64,000 bases of DNA, from the NCBI GenBank assembly GCA_000263395.1, contig AJXE01000001.1:248001-312000 (forward strand), read 5' to 3'. Shown in pieces: positions 10,380 through 18,873 of the stretch (positions within the stretch are counted from its first letter, which is position 1; each line of letters opens with the position of its first letter). The position numbers and the translations under genes are program-made. This stretch comes from Stutzerimonas stutzeri TS44. Lineage in GTDB: Bacteria > Pseudomonadota > Gammaproteobacteria > Pseudomonadales > Pseudomonadaceae. Below the pieces are notes generated by a model. It did not search any database and was not told the DNA's origin. It worked only from the letters and a program-made list of their open reading frames with translations.

Positions 10380-11732
10380 ATGCACCTGACGTTACGCCGC
10401 GCTGCGGCCCTGTTGCTCGGCGCGCTGTACCTGCCGCTGGTCGCCGCGACCGACAGCCAGCCGACCCACGAATTCTTCCTCGATAACGGCCTGAAGGTGA
10501 TCGTGCGCGAGGACCACCGCGCGCCGGTGGTGGTCTCCCAGCTCTGGTACAAGGTCGGCTCCAGCTACGAGACGCCCGGCCAGACCGGTCTTTCGCACGC
10601 GCTCGAACACATGATGTTCAAGGGCAGCCGCAAGCTCGGTCCCGGCGAAGCCTCGCGCGTCCTGCGCGAGCTGGGCGCCGAGGAAAACGCCTTCACCAGC
10701 GACGACTACACCGCCTATTACCAGGTGCTGGCGCGCGATCGCCTGGCGGTGGCCTTCGAGCTGGAAGCCGATCGCCTGTCCAGCCTCAAGCTGCCGGTCG
10801 AGGAATTCACCCGCGAAATCGAGGTGATCAAGGAAGAGCGTCGCCTGCGCACCGACGACAAGCCCAACGCGCTGGCCTTCGAGCGCTTCAAGACCCTCGC
10901 CTACCCGGCCAGCGGCTACCGCAACCCGACCATCGGCTGGATGGCCGATCTCGAACGCATGCAGGCCGACGAGCTGCGCGCCTGGTACGAGCGCTGGTAC
11001 GCGCCGAATAACGCCACCCTGGTGGTGGTCGGCGACGTCACCCAGGACGAGGTGCGCGGCCTGGCCGAGCGCTACTTCGGCCCGATCGCCAAGCGCCCGC
11101 TGCCGTCGGCCAAGGCGCCGCTGGAGCTGGACGAACCCGGCGAGCGGCGCCTGCAGCTGCACGTCAACACGCAGCTGCCGAGCCTGCTGATGGCGTTTAA
11201 CGTGCCGAGCCTGTCGACCGAGACGGACGCCCGCCAGATCCACGCCCTGCGCCTGATCGCCGCGCTGCTCGACGGCGGCTACAGCGCGCGCCTGCCGGAA
11301 CGCCTGGAACGCGGCGAGGAGCTGGTGACCAGCGCCTCGGCCTGGTACAACGCCTACGCCCGCGGCGACAGCCTGTTCATGCTCTCGGCGGTGCCCAACG
11401 TGCAGAAGGGCCGCAGCCTGGCCGATGTCGAAAGCCGCCTGTGGGTCGAGCTGGACCTGCTCAAGCAGCACGCGCCGAGCCGCGAGGAACTGGAGCGCGT
11501 GCGTGCCCAGGTGATCGCCGGACTGGTCTACGAGCGCGACTCGATCACCCAGCAGGCCACCACCATCGGCCAGCTGGAAACCGTCGGCCTGTCCTGGCGA
11601 CTGATGGACGACGAACTGGCCGCCCTCGAAGCGGTCACCCCCGAGGACATCCAGCAGGCGGCGCGCACCTACTTCACCCCCACGCGCCTGAGCGTCGCCC
11701 ACGTGCTGCCCGAGGAAAGCGCCGATGAATGA
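10380..11732 (+). CDS. M16 (pitrilysin-family) zinc metallopeptidase, catalytic subunit
   Basis: A 450-residue M16 peptidase with a signal peptide at residues 1-22 (LLLGALYLPLVAA), so it acts in the periplasm. The inverted zinc motif HxxEH is intact as H73-A-L-E76-H77. The ORF runs from the N-terminal catalytic lobe through the C-terminal M16 lobe with the usual R-Y pair region. It overlaps the next gene by 8 bases; that gene lacks the zinc motif, so the pair probably forms a catalytic/non-catalytic heterodimer, as in processing peptidases. The substrate is unknown. The neighbours rsmD and ftsY match the Pseudomonas order I recall. Confidence 0.92.
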   Translation: MHLTLRRAAALLLGALYLPLVAATDSQPTHEFFLDNGLKVIVREDHRAPVVVSQLWYKVGSSYETPGQTGLSHALEHMMFKGSRKLGPGEASRVLRELGAEENAFTSDDYTAYYQVLARDRLAVAFELEADRLSSLKLPVEEFTREIEVIKEERRLRTDDKPNALAFERFKTLAYPASGYRNPTIGWMADLERMQADELRAWYERWYAPNNATLVVVGDVTQDEVRGLAERYFGPIAKRPLPSAKAPLELDEPGERRLQLHVNTQLPSLLMAFNVPSLSTETDARQIHALRLIAALLDGGYSARLPERLERGEELVTSASAWYNAYARGDSLFMLSAVPNVQKGRSLADVESRLWVELDLLKQHAPSREELERVRAQVIAGLVYERDSITQQATTIGQLETVGLSWRLMDDELAALEAVTPEDIQQAARTYFTPTRLSVAHVLPEESADE

Positions 11733-13236
11733 TTCCCGCACCCTGCGCCGCAGCCTGCCTGGCCTGCTGCTGGCCGCCTGCCTGGCCCTGACCGGTTGCG
11801 ATCAGGACGCCCCCGTCCCGCCACCCCAGGCGGCGCCGGCGGCCACCGAGACCCGCCCGGCAACGACCAACGGCGACACACCGCGCCTGGAATCGCTGGC
11901 CAGCCTCGACGAGCAGCCACTGGCGCGACGCAAGCTCGACATCCAGACCTGGCAGACTGCCGAAGGCGCCAAGGTGCTGTTCGTCGAGGCCCATGAGCTG
12001 CCGATGTTCGACCTGCGGCTGACCTTCGCCGCCGGCAGCAGTCAGGACGCTGGCACACCAGGGCTCGCCCTGCTGACCAACGCGATGCTCAACGAAGGCG
12101 TCGCCGGCAAGGATGTCACCGCCATTGCCCAGGGCTTCGAGGGGCTCGGCGCCGACTTCGGCAACGGCTCCTACCGTGACATGGCGGTGGCCAGCCTGCG
12201 CAGCCTGAGCGCGGCGGACAAGCGCACGGCGGCGCTCGAGCTGTTCAGCGAGGTGGTCGGCCGCCCGACCTTCCCCGAGGATTCGCTGCAGCGGATCAAG
12301 AACCAGCTGCTGGCCGGCTTCGAATTCCAGAAGCAGAACCCCGGCAAGCTGGCCAGCCTCGAACTGTTCGAGCAGCTCTACGGCGAGCACCCCTACGCGC
12401 ACTCCAGCGAAGGCACCGCCGAGTCGGTACCGGGCATCGGCGTGCAGCAGCTGCGCGAGTTCCATGCGCGCGCCTATGCCGCTGGCAATCTGGTGATCGC
12501 GCTGGTCGGCGACCTCGACCGTGCCCAGGCCGAGGCCGTCGCCGCGCAGGTGTCCGCCGCGCTGCCGCAGGGCCCGGCTTTGCCGGCGACCCCGGCACCC
12601 GAGGCACCACCGGCCGGCAAGCACCACATCGAATACCCGTCCAACCAGACCCACCTGCTGCTGGCTCAGCTCGGCATCCCGCGCGGCCACCCGGACTATG
12701 CGGCGCTGTACCTGGGCAACCAGATCCTCGGCGGCGGCGGTTTCGGCACCCGGTTGATGGAAGAGGTGCGCGAGAAGCGCGGCCTGACCTACGGCATCTA
12801 CTCCGGTTTCAGCCCGATGCGCGCCGCCGGGCCGTTCATGATCAGCATGCAGACCCGCGCCGAACTGACCGACGGCTCACTGCAGCTGGTGCAGCAGCTG
12901 GTACGCGACTACCTCGCCGAAGGCCCGACCGAGGCCGAGCTGGAGCGCAGCAAGCGCGAAATCGCCGGCAGCTTCCCGCTCTCGACCGCGAGCAACGCCG
13001 ACATCGTCGGCCAGCTCGGCAGCATCGGTTTTTACGACCTGCCGCTGACCTATCTGGAAGATTTCATGGGCGAAATCCAGACGCTGACAGTCGAACAGGT
13101 CAAGGCGGCGATGAACAAGCACCTGCAACCGGACGGTTTCGTCATCGTCACCGCCGGCCCCAGCGTCGAGCAGCAACCGCTGCCGCCGCCCACCGAACGA
13201 TCTGTCGAACAGCCCAGCGCGGTTCCGGAGCATTGA
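11725..13236 (+). CDS. M16-family protein lacking the zinc motif, predicted lipoprotein
   Basis: A 503-residue M16-fold protein. The N-terminus is a lipoprotein signal with lipobox LTGC (LLLAACLALTGCDQD), followed by a Pro/Ala-rich linker. Where the catalytic partner has HxxEH this protein has GLALLTNAMLNEG, so zinc binding is lost. The C-terminal lobe is well preserved (NQILGGGGFGTRLMEEVREKRG). Its ATG sits inside the end of the upstream peptidase gene with an 8-base overlap, which implies coupled expression and complex formation. The inferred role is a substrate-binding half of a membrane-tethered peptidase. Confidence 0.88.
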   Translation: MNDSRTLRRSLPGLLLAACLALTGCDQDAPVPPPQAAPAATETRPATTNGDTPRLESLASLDEQPLARRKLDIQTWQTAEGAKVLFVEAHELPMFDLRLTFAAGSSQDAGTPGLALLTNAMLNEGVAGKDVTAIAQGFEGLGADFGNGSYRDMAVASLRSLSAADKRTAALELFSEVVGRPTFPEDSLQRIKNQLLAGFEFQKQNPGKLASLELFEQLYGEHPYAHSSEGTAESVPGIGVQQLREFHARAYAAGNLVIALVGDLDRAQAEAVAAQVSAALPQGPALPATPAPEAPPAGKHHIEYPSNQTHLLLAQLGIPRGHPDYAALYLGNQILGGGGFGTRLMEEVREKRGLTYGIYSGFSPMRAAGPFMISMQTRAELTDGSLQLVQQLVRDYLAEGPTEAELERSKREIAGSFPLSTASNADIVGQLGSIGFYDLPLTYLEDFMGEIQTLTVEQVKAAMNKHLQPDGFVIVTAGPSVEQQPLPPPTERSVEQPSAVPEH

Positions 13237-13829
13237 TGGCCAACCCACCGATTCGACCCAGCGCCCACGGCGGCCAGGGCCAGCTGCGCATCATCGGCGG
13301 CGACTGGCGCTCGCGCCGCTTCAGCTTCCCCGATGCCGAAGGACTGCGGCCGACGCCCGACCGCGTGCGCGAAACGCTGTTCAACTGGCTGATGCCGTAC
13401 CTCTCCGGCGCGCGGGTGCTCGACCCGTTCGCCGGCAGCGGCGCGCTCTATCTCGAGGCGCTGTCGCGCGGCGCCGGCATGGCGCTGGCGCTGGACCTCA
13501 ACGCCAACGCGATAGCCAGCCTGCGCAAGCACCTCGACACGCTGAATTGCGGTAACGGCCAGCTGCTGCAGAGCGATGCCCTGCGCTACCTGGAAACCCA
13601 GGCGCCGACGCCGTTCGATCTGGTGTTTCTCGATCCGCCGTTCAACAAGAACCTGCTGCAACCGGCGTGCACGCTGCTCGAAGACAGGGGCTGGCTGGCC
13701 GAGCGCGCCTGGATCTATACCGAAAGCGAGGCGGCGCCGTCGAGCCTGGGGCTGCCGGGCAACTGGCGCCTGCATCGCGAGAAAAAGGCCGGCAAGGTGT
13801 ATTACGCGCTGTGGGAGCGCACGGCCTGA
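13236..13829 (+). CDS. rsmD: 16S rRNA (guanine966-N2)-methyltransferase
   Basis: A 197-residue class I SAM methyltransferase. It shows the family N-terminus GQLRIIGGDWRSRRFSFP, the SAM loop VLDPFAGSGALYLEALSRGA, and the catalytic motif LVFLDPPFNKN (DPPF) typical of N2-guanine RNA methyltransferases. The ATG overlaps the preceding stop as TGATG, so it is translationally coupled to the M16 pair. An in-frame TTG three bases earlier is less likely as start. Confidence 0.95.
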   Translation: MANPPIRPSAHGGQGQLRIIGGDWRSRRFSFPDAEGLRPTPDRVRETLFNWLMPYLSGARVLDPFAGSGALYLEALSRGAGMALALDLNANAIASLRKHLDTLNCGNGQLLQSDALRYLETQAPTPFDLVFLDPPFNKNLLQPACTLLEDRGWLAERAWIYTESEAAPSSLGLPGNWRLHREKKAGKVYYALWERTA

Positions 13830-13837
13830 GTGGATCA

Positions 13838-13862
13838 GGTGCCGCGGCTGACGCGCGGCACC
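13838..13862. terminator. Possible hairpin terminator between convergent genes
   Basis: GGTGCCGCG (13838-13846) and CGCGGCACC (13854-13862) form a perfect 9-bp stem between the convergent rsmD and the gene ending at 13870. There is no T-run, so it would be a weak or factor-assisted terminator. Confidence 0.35.
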
Positions 13863-13869
13863 GTGCGGT

Positions 13870-14274
13870 TCAGTAGAAGTCGACCGTCTGCCCGTCGCGG
13901 TCGAACGCCAGGAAGCGACCGATGTTGCCGGTCTCGATGGCAGCGACCATCATCTTCAGCGGCTCCTCGGCGTCGTCCGAGCCGGGCGTGATGCCGGCCA
14001 GCCCCGGCAGTGCGGCGGCGAAGAACAGGTCCCAGGCCACGCCGGTACGCCGCGACTCCTCGCGCAGCGCGGCGAAGCTGCTCAGCTCCTCGGGCAGCTT
14101 GTCGACGCAGAGCACCGGCTTGAGCGAGCCGCCGGCATTCTCCTCGAAGCGCTGGCGCTCCTCCTCGGTGGCGTCGTCAGGCAGTTCCGCCGTGACGAAA
14201 ACGAACAGCAGCCGCTGCGGCTCGCGTTCCTGCCGCGCGGCATTCAGGAGTTCATCGAACGGGGTGGTGGTCAT
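13870..14274 (-). CDS. Conserved hypothetical protein of Pseudomonas
   Basis: A 134-residue soluble acidic protein with no signal or membrane segment. It begins MTTTPFDELLNAARQ, carries QRLLFVFVTAELPDDATEEE, and ends LAFDRDGQTVDF. I recognise the type as a small conserved Pseudomonas protein that is sometimes labelled ribonucleotide reductase subunit alpha; nothing here supports an enzymatic role and I do not adopt that name. The start was set at ATG 14274; the longer frame reads into the intergenic region. It sits just downstream of the exopolysaccharide-like operon on the same strand, with a 159-base gap. Confidence 0.75.
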   Translation of the reverse strand: MTTTPFDELLNAARQEREPQRLLFVFVTAELPDDATEEERQRFEENAGGSLKPVLCVDKLPEELSSFAALREESRRTGVAWDLFFAAALPGLAGITPGSDDAEEPLKMMVAAIETGNIGRFLAFDRDGQTVDFY

Positions 14275-14433
14275 GGCTTGGTTTCCAGGCTGCGAATTCA
14301 CCGTGCACTGTTTACCCGCGGCGGCGCGCTGGCCATATCTCCAAAGGTGTACGTCCGCCGAAAGGCCGGCACCATTCAAGCCGCTGGCGCTCCCTTCACA
14401 TTCCGCCACCGCGCGGCGGAAACCGCCGGGTGG

Positions 14434-15450
14434 TCAGTCGCCGAACGGCAGCCACGCGTGGGGAAATCGCGCCTTGAGGCCAAGGCGGTCGATGCGCCAC
14501 TCCGGCGGCAGCCCATCCTGCACCCGTGCTATCACCCGCAGGCTGCGCGTCGGTGCGCTGAACGGCGGGCGCAGTTCGACCGGCACCGGCGCGGCGTCGT
14601 CCACTGCCTGGATCACCACCGCCTGGCGCTGGCTGTGGTCCGGGAAGATCACCGTCAGCGCCTTGCCGGGCATGGCCTCGGCGGCATGCCGCGGGTCGAG
14701 ATAGACCCACACCTGCGGTTCGCCATCGCTTTCCACGCGCAGCAGCGGCGTACCCGGTCCGACGTTCTCGCCAGGCGCAACGAGGATTTCGCCGACGCGG
14801 CCATCGTTCTCGGCGCGCAGCTCCAGCCCCTGCAAACGGCTATCCAGCCAGGCCAGCTCAAGGTCGCGCTGACGCTGCTCGGGGCCGACCTCCGGCTGGC
14901 GACGCTGCTCCAGCTGATACAGCTCGCGCTGCCGCGCATCACGCAGGTCGGTCGCCGCCAGCAGCTCGCCACGGGTGGCCGCGCCGGCATCGAGCAGCTG
15001 CCTGACCTGCCGCACGCGCGCTTCGGCGCCCGCCAGCGATTCCTGCAGCAGGGCACGTTCGGCGGCCAGGCTCGCAGCATTCGGGCTTTCCGCCGGCGTG
15101 CTCGCCGCCTGCAGCAGGAAGCGCCGTGCCCGCCACTCCGGGTTGTCCAGACGCACCAGCAGCTCGCCGGCCGTAACCCGCTGCCCCGGCTGTACCAGCA
15201 GCTGCTGAACCTGCGCGCCGTCACGCGCGCGCAGCTCGCTGCCCGGCAAATGCAGCTGTGCCGGCGCCTCGATCAGCCACAGGGTGAGCGCCCAGCGACC
15301 GATCAGCCACAGCAGCGGACTGAGTACCGCCAGCAGAATGAGGTACCAGCGCAGCCGGAAGGCCAGGCGCTTGCCCGGCGCATAGAGCACCTGCAGGCCT
15401 TGCTCCTGGGTGGGTTGGTGCTCCTTGGCGCTGGAGAATTTGATCTTCAT
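14434..15450 (-). CDS. HlyD/Alg44-like periplasmic adaptor of an exopolysaccharide-type operon
   Basis: A 338-residue membrane-fusion protein. A short cytoplasmic tail (about 30 residues) precedes one membrane helix near WYLILLAVLSPLLWLIGRWAL, then a biotinyl-lipoyl-like half (VQQLLVQPGQRVTAGELLVRLDN), a helical hairpin of about 90 residues, the second lipoyl half (NDGRVGEILVAPGENVGPGTPLLRV) and a beta-barrel end. Unlike Alg44 there is no N-terminal PilZ domain. It is the last gene of the leftward four-gene operon, 9 bases after the TolC-fusion gene, and is the natural bridge between the GT2 synthase and that channel. Alternative: an efflux adaptor, less likely because no ABC or RND pump is nearby. 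Confidence 0.88.
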   Translation of the reverse strand: MKIKFSSAKEHQPTQEQGLQVLYAPGKRLAFRLRWYLILLAVLSPLLWLIGRWALTLWLIEAPAQLHLPGSELRARDGAQVQQLLVQPGQRVTAGELLVRLDNPEWRARRFLLQAASTPAESPNAASLAAERALLQESLAGAEARVRQVRQLLDAGAATRGELLAATDLRDARQRELYQLEQRRQPEVGPEQRQRDLELAWLDSRLQGLELRAENDGRVGEILVAPGENVGPGTPLLRVESDGEPQVWVYLDPRHAAEAMPGKALTVIFPDHSQRQAVVIQAVDDAAPVPVELRPPFSAPTRSLRVIARVQDGLPPEWRIDRLGLKARFPHAWLPFGD

Positions 15451-15459
15451 GCGATGTGC

Positions 15460-17544
15460 TCAATGGGGGTAGTGAGACCAGTCTTGCCAGTCGATGCCGG
15501 AGACAGCCTGTGGCTGCAGCTGCTGGCGCCAGCGCTCGGTCTGCGCCTGCAGTTGCGCGCGCGAGGCAGCGCTCCAGCTTTCATCCGCCGCCAGCTGCGG
15601 CTCCACGCTCTGCGCCAGGCGGAACGACAGTCCCGGCCAGCGGCGCGCGATATCCGCCGCCAGCTCGGCGCTGCGTGCGGCGTTGCGGGTGTAGATCATC
15701 AGGCTGACCTGGCGCACACCGCGCTGGCGCAGCTCGCAGGGCACGCAGTACGCACCGGCGCGCGGTGCGGCGAACCAGCGGTGATGGCTGGACAGTTCGA
15801 GCGGCCAGGGACTGACACGCGCGACCGCCGCCAGCGTGTCGACCCAGTCGTGCAGCCGTGCCTCGGGCACCGGCCAGCCGAGCTGCTCGACCTCCAGATC
15901 CAGATGCAGACCGGCGAACGGCAGCGCGCGCAGTTCGCCGAGCAGATCGAGCAGCCCCTTACGCCCATTGGGCTGCAGCCAGTGCGGATCGCCGAGCAGC
16001 AGCAGCACCTCGAAGCCCTGTGCGCGCGCGGCCTCCAGCAACCCGCGCAACTGGCCGCGCAGGCGCTCTGGCTCGGCCACCTGGGCGGCGTCGAGGCCGG
16101 GATAGAGACGCTGCATGCCGGCCGCGCGCAGTTGCGCCAATGCCTCGGCGCGGCGCTGTTGATCGAGCAGCGCGTGGCTGTCCCAGAGGTAGACACCCTG
16201 CTGCCATTGCACGGCCCGGGGGGCCGCCGCCGTGCGTGCGGCCGCCGCCGGTGCCTGCCAGTCAAGCGTGGCCGGGCCGAGCAACGGCGCGTGCGCAACA
16301 TCGCCGTCCACGAACAGGCGCAGAGCCGCCTCCTGCAGCCACAAGCCGTGCCAGGCGGCGATCAGGCGCAACCCGGCGTAGCCGTGCTCCAGCTCGGCCG
16401 CCAGGCTGCCCAGATAGGCCTGATCGACGTCGCCAGCGCGCCGCAGACGTTGCTCACGCACGGCCAGCGCCGCCGTTTCCAGCTGCTGGCGCGCCTGCAG
16501 CAGGTCTTCGGCGGCCGCGCGCTGCGCACGCAGCGCCTGGCCAAGGCCCTGCACCAGGCGCTCGCGCTCGGCATCGAGCTGCGCCAGCGCCATCTGCTGA
16601 CGTGCCGCGCCCTCATCGCCGCGCGCCTGCCCGTAGGACAGCGGGTCGAAGGGCGCCGACAGGCTGATGCTGGCCACCAGTCCATTGCCCGGCTCGTTGC
16701 CGCCGCTGCGGTCTTCATAGCTCTGCGCGACGCTGAAGCTCGAATCGACCGCCGCGTACCACGGGCTCTGCCGATTGCGCTCGGCCTGACGCAGCTGCTC
16801 GCGGCGCTCCTGCAGCCGCGGATGCCGCTCGAGCTGCTGCAGCCAGGCGCCCAGCGGCTGCGCGGCGTTCGCCAGCGCCTCGGCACGGGCCTGCTGGCGC
16901 GCCTCGATCGACTGTCCACTCAGCGCCTGCAGGCTGTAGCGGGTTTCTTCCAGCAGCGGCCCGGCGGCGGCGCAACGGCGCTGCAGCGCCTGCCAGCGGC
17001 CGTCCTGCAGGCGCGCCTCGGAAGCCAGCAGCCAGCCTTCGCGCAGGCGGGCCGCCAGCTGCTCGCGCGCGCGTTGCGCAGGCTCGGCGATGCCGTCACA
17101 CCAGCGCAGCTCCTCCTGCGCCCGCCACCAGTCGGCATAGGCGCTGCGCAGTGCCAGGCGCTGCTCGAGGCGCGCCAGCTGCAGCCGCGCCTGCTGTTGC
17201 TGGCGCTGGTCTTCGACGCTGCGCAGCGCATCCTGCTGACGCTTCAGGCTGCCCAGCAGCGGATGGCGCAAGCCGAGTGCCAGATCGCGGCCGTAGTAGT
17301 CGTCGCGCACCTCCTCGGTTACCAGTTCGCGGTAGCGGCCGGTGCCGGCCGAGGCGAACCATTGCCAACCGGCTTCGGCCTCGCGCTGGCGGCGCAGCGC
17401 CTCGAGCGCCGCGCCTTCAGCCTCGGCCGCGCGCAGCAGCGGCGTAGCGTCGGCGCCATCGAGCAGCGCCGGCAGTGGCAATACGTCGGCCAGGCAGGAT
17501 GAACCCAGTCCCAGCAGACCCAGCAATACAAACACTCGCCGCAT
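15460..17544 (-). CDS. TolC-like outer-membrane channel fused to a TIM-barrel glycosidase-like domain
   Basis: A 694-residue two-part protein. Residues 1-19 are a signal peptide ending CLA. Residues ~25-415 are a helical, Gln/Arg/Ala-rich TolC/OEP-like region with the two repeated coiled-coil halves expected of efflux proteins (beta strands near 60-70 and 263-298). A linker (415-445) leads to a domain (~447-694) with a TIM-barrel strand pattern: GVYLWDS (450-456), EVLLLLGDPHWL (512-523), FAGLHLDLEVEQL (543-555), VSLMIYTR (613-620), GIDWQDW (683-689). D549 and E551 are candidate catalytic acids. TolC C-termini face the periplasm, so the barrel should be periplasmic. The ATG at 17544 overlaps the GT2 stop as ATGA. 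The glycosidase role is inferred from fold pattern and operon. Confidence 0.82.
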   Translation of the reverse strand: MRRVFVLLGLLGLGSSCLADVLPLPALLDGADATPLLRAAEAEGAALEALRRQREAEAGWQWFASAGTGRYRELVTEEVRDDYYGRDLALGLRHPLLGSLKRQQDALRSVEDQRQQQQARLQLARLEQRLALRSAYADWWRAQEELRWCDGIAEPAQRAREQLAARLREGWLLASEARLQDGRWQALQRRCAAAGPLLEETRYSLQALSGQSIEARQQARAEALANAAQPLGAWLQQLERHPRLQERREQLRQAERNRQSPWYAAVDSSFSVAQSYEDRSGGNEPGNGLVASISLSAPFDPLSYGQARGDEGAARQQMALAQLDAERERLVQGLGQALRAQRAAAEDLLQARQQLETAALAVREQRLRRAGDVDQAYLGSLAAELEHGYAGLRLIAAWHGLWLQEAALRLFVDGDVAHAPLLGPATLDWQAPAAAARTAAAPRAVQWQQGVYLWDSHALLDQQRRAEALAQLRAAGMQRLYPGLDAAQVAEPERLRGQLRGLLEAARAQGFEVLLLLGDPHWLQPNGRKGLLDLLGELRALPFAGLHLDLEVEQLGWPVPEARLHDWVDTLAAVARVSPWPLELSSHHRWFAAPRAGAYCVPCELRQRGVRQVSLMIYTRNAARSAELAADIARRWPGLSFRLAQSVEPQLAADESWSAASRAQLQAQTERWRQQLQPQAVSGIDWQDWSHYPH

Positions 17545-18872
17545 CAGAACCTCTTCGCCTTGCGCAGCACCCACCAGGGCGCCATCGAGGTTTCCTCATG
17601 GCCACGCCGGATCATTTCGTTGAGGATCGCCACCGCGCTCCAGCAGCGCATGACGAACATGAACAGCGGAAACAGCGGCACGACCCAGCACAGCCACAGG
17701 TCCTGCCGTGGCCGCTCGGATACCATGCACACCGCTACCACGTAGGCCAGCAGGGTGTTGGCCAGGTACACCAGATAGACCAGCCAGGCGAGCACGAGGA
17801 AGGTCGATAGCGTCAGCGCGTACAGCCCGACGATGAAGTAGCCGAGGATGATGAACGGCAGCACCAGCTGGAAGAAAAAGCCGCTGACCAGCGTCGCCAG
17901 GAAGTTCGGCCAGCCGAGCAGGCGCGGCGTGAAGCTGTGGCGATGCTTGCGCACATAGAGGAAGAACAGATCGCCATCCCAGCGCAGGCGCTGCACGAGG
18001 AACTGGCGCAAGCTCACCGGCGCGTCGGTATGGCCGATGGCGCACGGCTCGAAGGGTATGCGCAGCGGGCGGCGGCCGAAGTAGTTCTTGATGCGCAGGG
18101 TGATGTCCAGGTCCTCGGCGGTATGGGTGTCCCAGCCGCCGATCTTCTCCAGAAAGCTGCGGCGAAACGCGCCGAACGCGCCGGAGACGTTGTTCACCAC
18201 GTTCCATTCGCTGAGACCGGTCTTGGCCAGCTGAATCGACAGCAGGTATTCCAGCGCCTGCATCGCCGTGGTCAGCGAGGCGCGCGCGTTGCGCACCCGC
18301 AGGCTGCCGGCCACCGCCGGCACGTCTGGGTCCTGAAAATGGCGCACCATGTTGACCAGCATGTCGTTGTCGAACGAGGTGTCGCCATCCAGCGCCATGA
18401 CGATCTCGCCGGTGCAGTATTCGAGCCCGGCGTTCAGCGAGGACACCCGGCCGCCGCGCTGCCACTTGGCGATCGGCCGCAGGAAGCGCCGCGGATAGAG
18501 CTGCGCATCGAGGCGGAAATCCCGCACCGCCTGCATCGTCGCGCGGTTGGCCGCCGCCCCGTCGACCACCGGGATGATCTCGATCTCGCCGCGATAGGTC
18601 TGCTCGCACAGGCTCAGCAGCGTGGTCTGCACGTCGCGCCCCTCGCCGTAGCAGGTGACGATGCACGACACGCGCGACTGGTAGCTGTTGCCCTCCGGCA
18701 GCTCGAACGGCTTGCGCACGAACCAGCGCAGCACGCCGAACATGATCACCAGGCTGAACGGCACCTCCAGGACAAGAAAGGCCGGAAACAGCATCACCAG
18801 CAGGTAACCCGGCCCGTCGGGCTTGTCGATTTCGCCGAGAATCCCCAGCCACTGCAGCCAGAAACCCTCCAT
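17544..18872 (-). CDS. Processive family-2 glycosyltransferase (polysaccharide synthase type)
   Basis: A 442-residue inner-membrane synthase. One N-terminal helix pair (about 22-50) precedes the GT-A domain with D104 (VVDG), D162-G-D164, the catalytic TAED (251-254) and QRLRW (294-298), the QxxRW motif of processive enzymes such as cellulose, hyaluronan and alginate synthases. At least four helices follow (about 325-415), forming the translocation channel. No PilZ or other c-di-GMP domain is attached. It starts 1 base after the upstream gene and overlaps the next by 3 bases. The sugar donor and polymer cannot be read from sequence; closest by logic are Alg8- or BgsA-like synthases. Confidence 0.92.
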   Translation of the reverse strand: MEGFWLQWLGILGEIDKPDGPGYLLVMLFPAFLVLEVPFSLVIMFGVLRWFVRKPFELPEGNSYQSRVSCIVTCYGEGRDVQTTLLSLCEQTYRGEIEIIPVVDGAAANRATMQAVRDFRLDAQLYPRRFLRPIAKWQRGGRVSSLNAGLEYCTGEIVMALDGDTSFDNDMLVNMVRHFQDPDVPAVAGSLRVRNARASLTTAMQALEYLLSIQLAKTGLSEWNVVNNVSGAFGAFRRSFLEKIGGWDTHTAEDLDITLRIKNYFGRRPLRIPFEPCAIGHTDAPVSLRQFLVQRLRWDGDLFFLYVRKHRHSFTPRLLGWPNFLATLVSGFFFQLVLPFIILGYFIVGLYALTLSTFLVLAWLVYLVYLANTLLAYVVAVCMVSERPRQDLWLCWVVPLFPLFMFVMRCWSAVAILNEMIRRGHEETSMAPWWVLRKAKRF

Positions 18873-18873
18873 T

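Noticed and set aside
14278..17502. A 1074-residue plus-strand open frame antisense to the HlyD-like and TolC-fusion genes
   Set aside because: High-GC shadow frame: rich in Arg/Gln/Leu/Ala without domains, while the opposite strand carries signal peptide, lipoyl and channel features and tight operon spacing.
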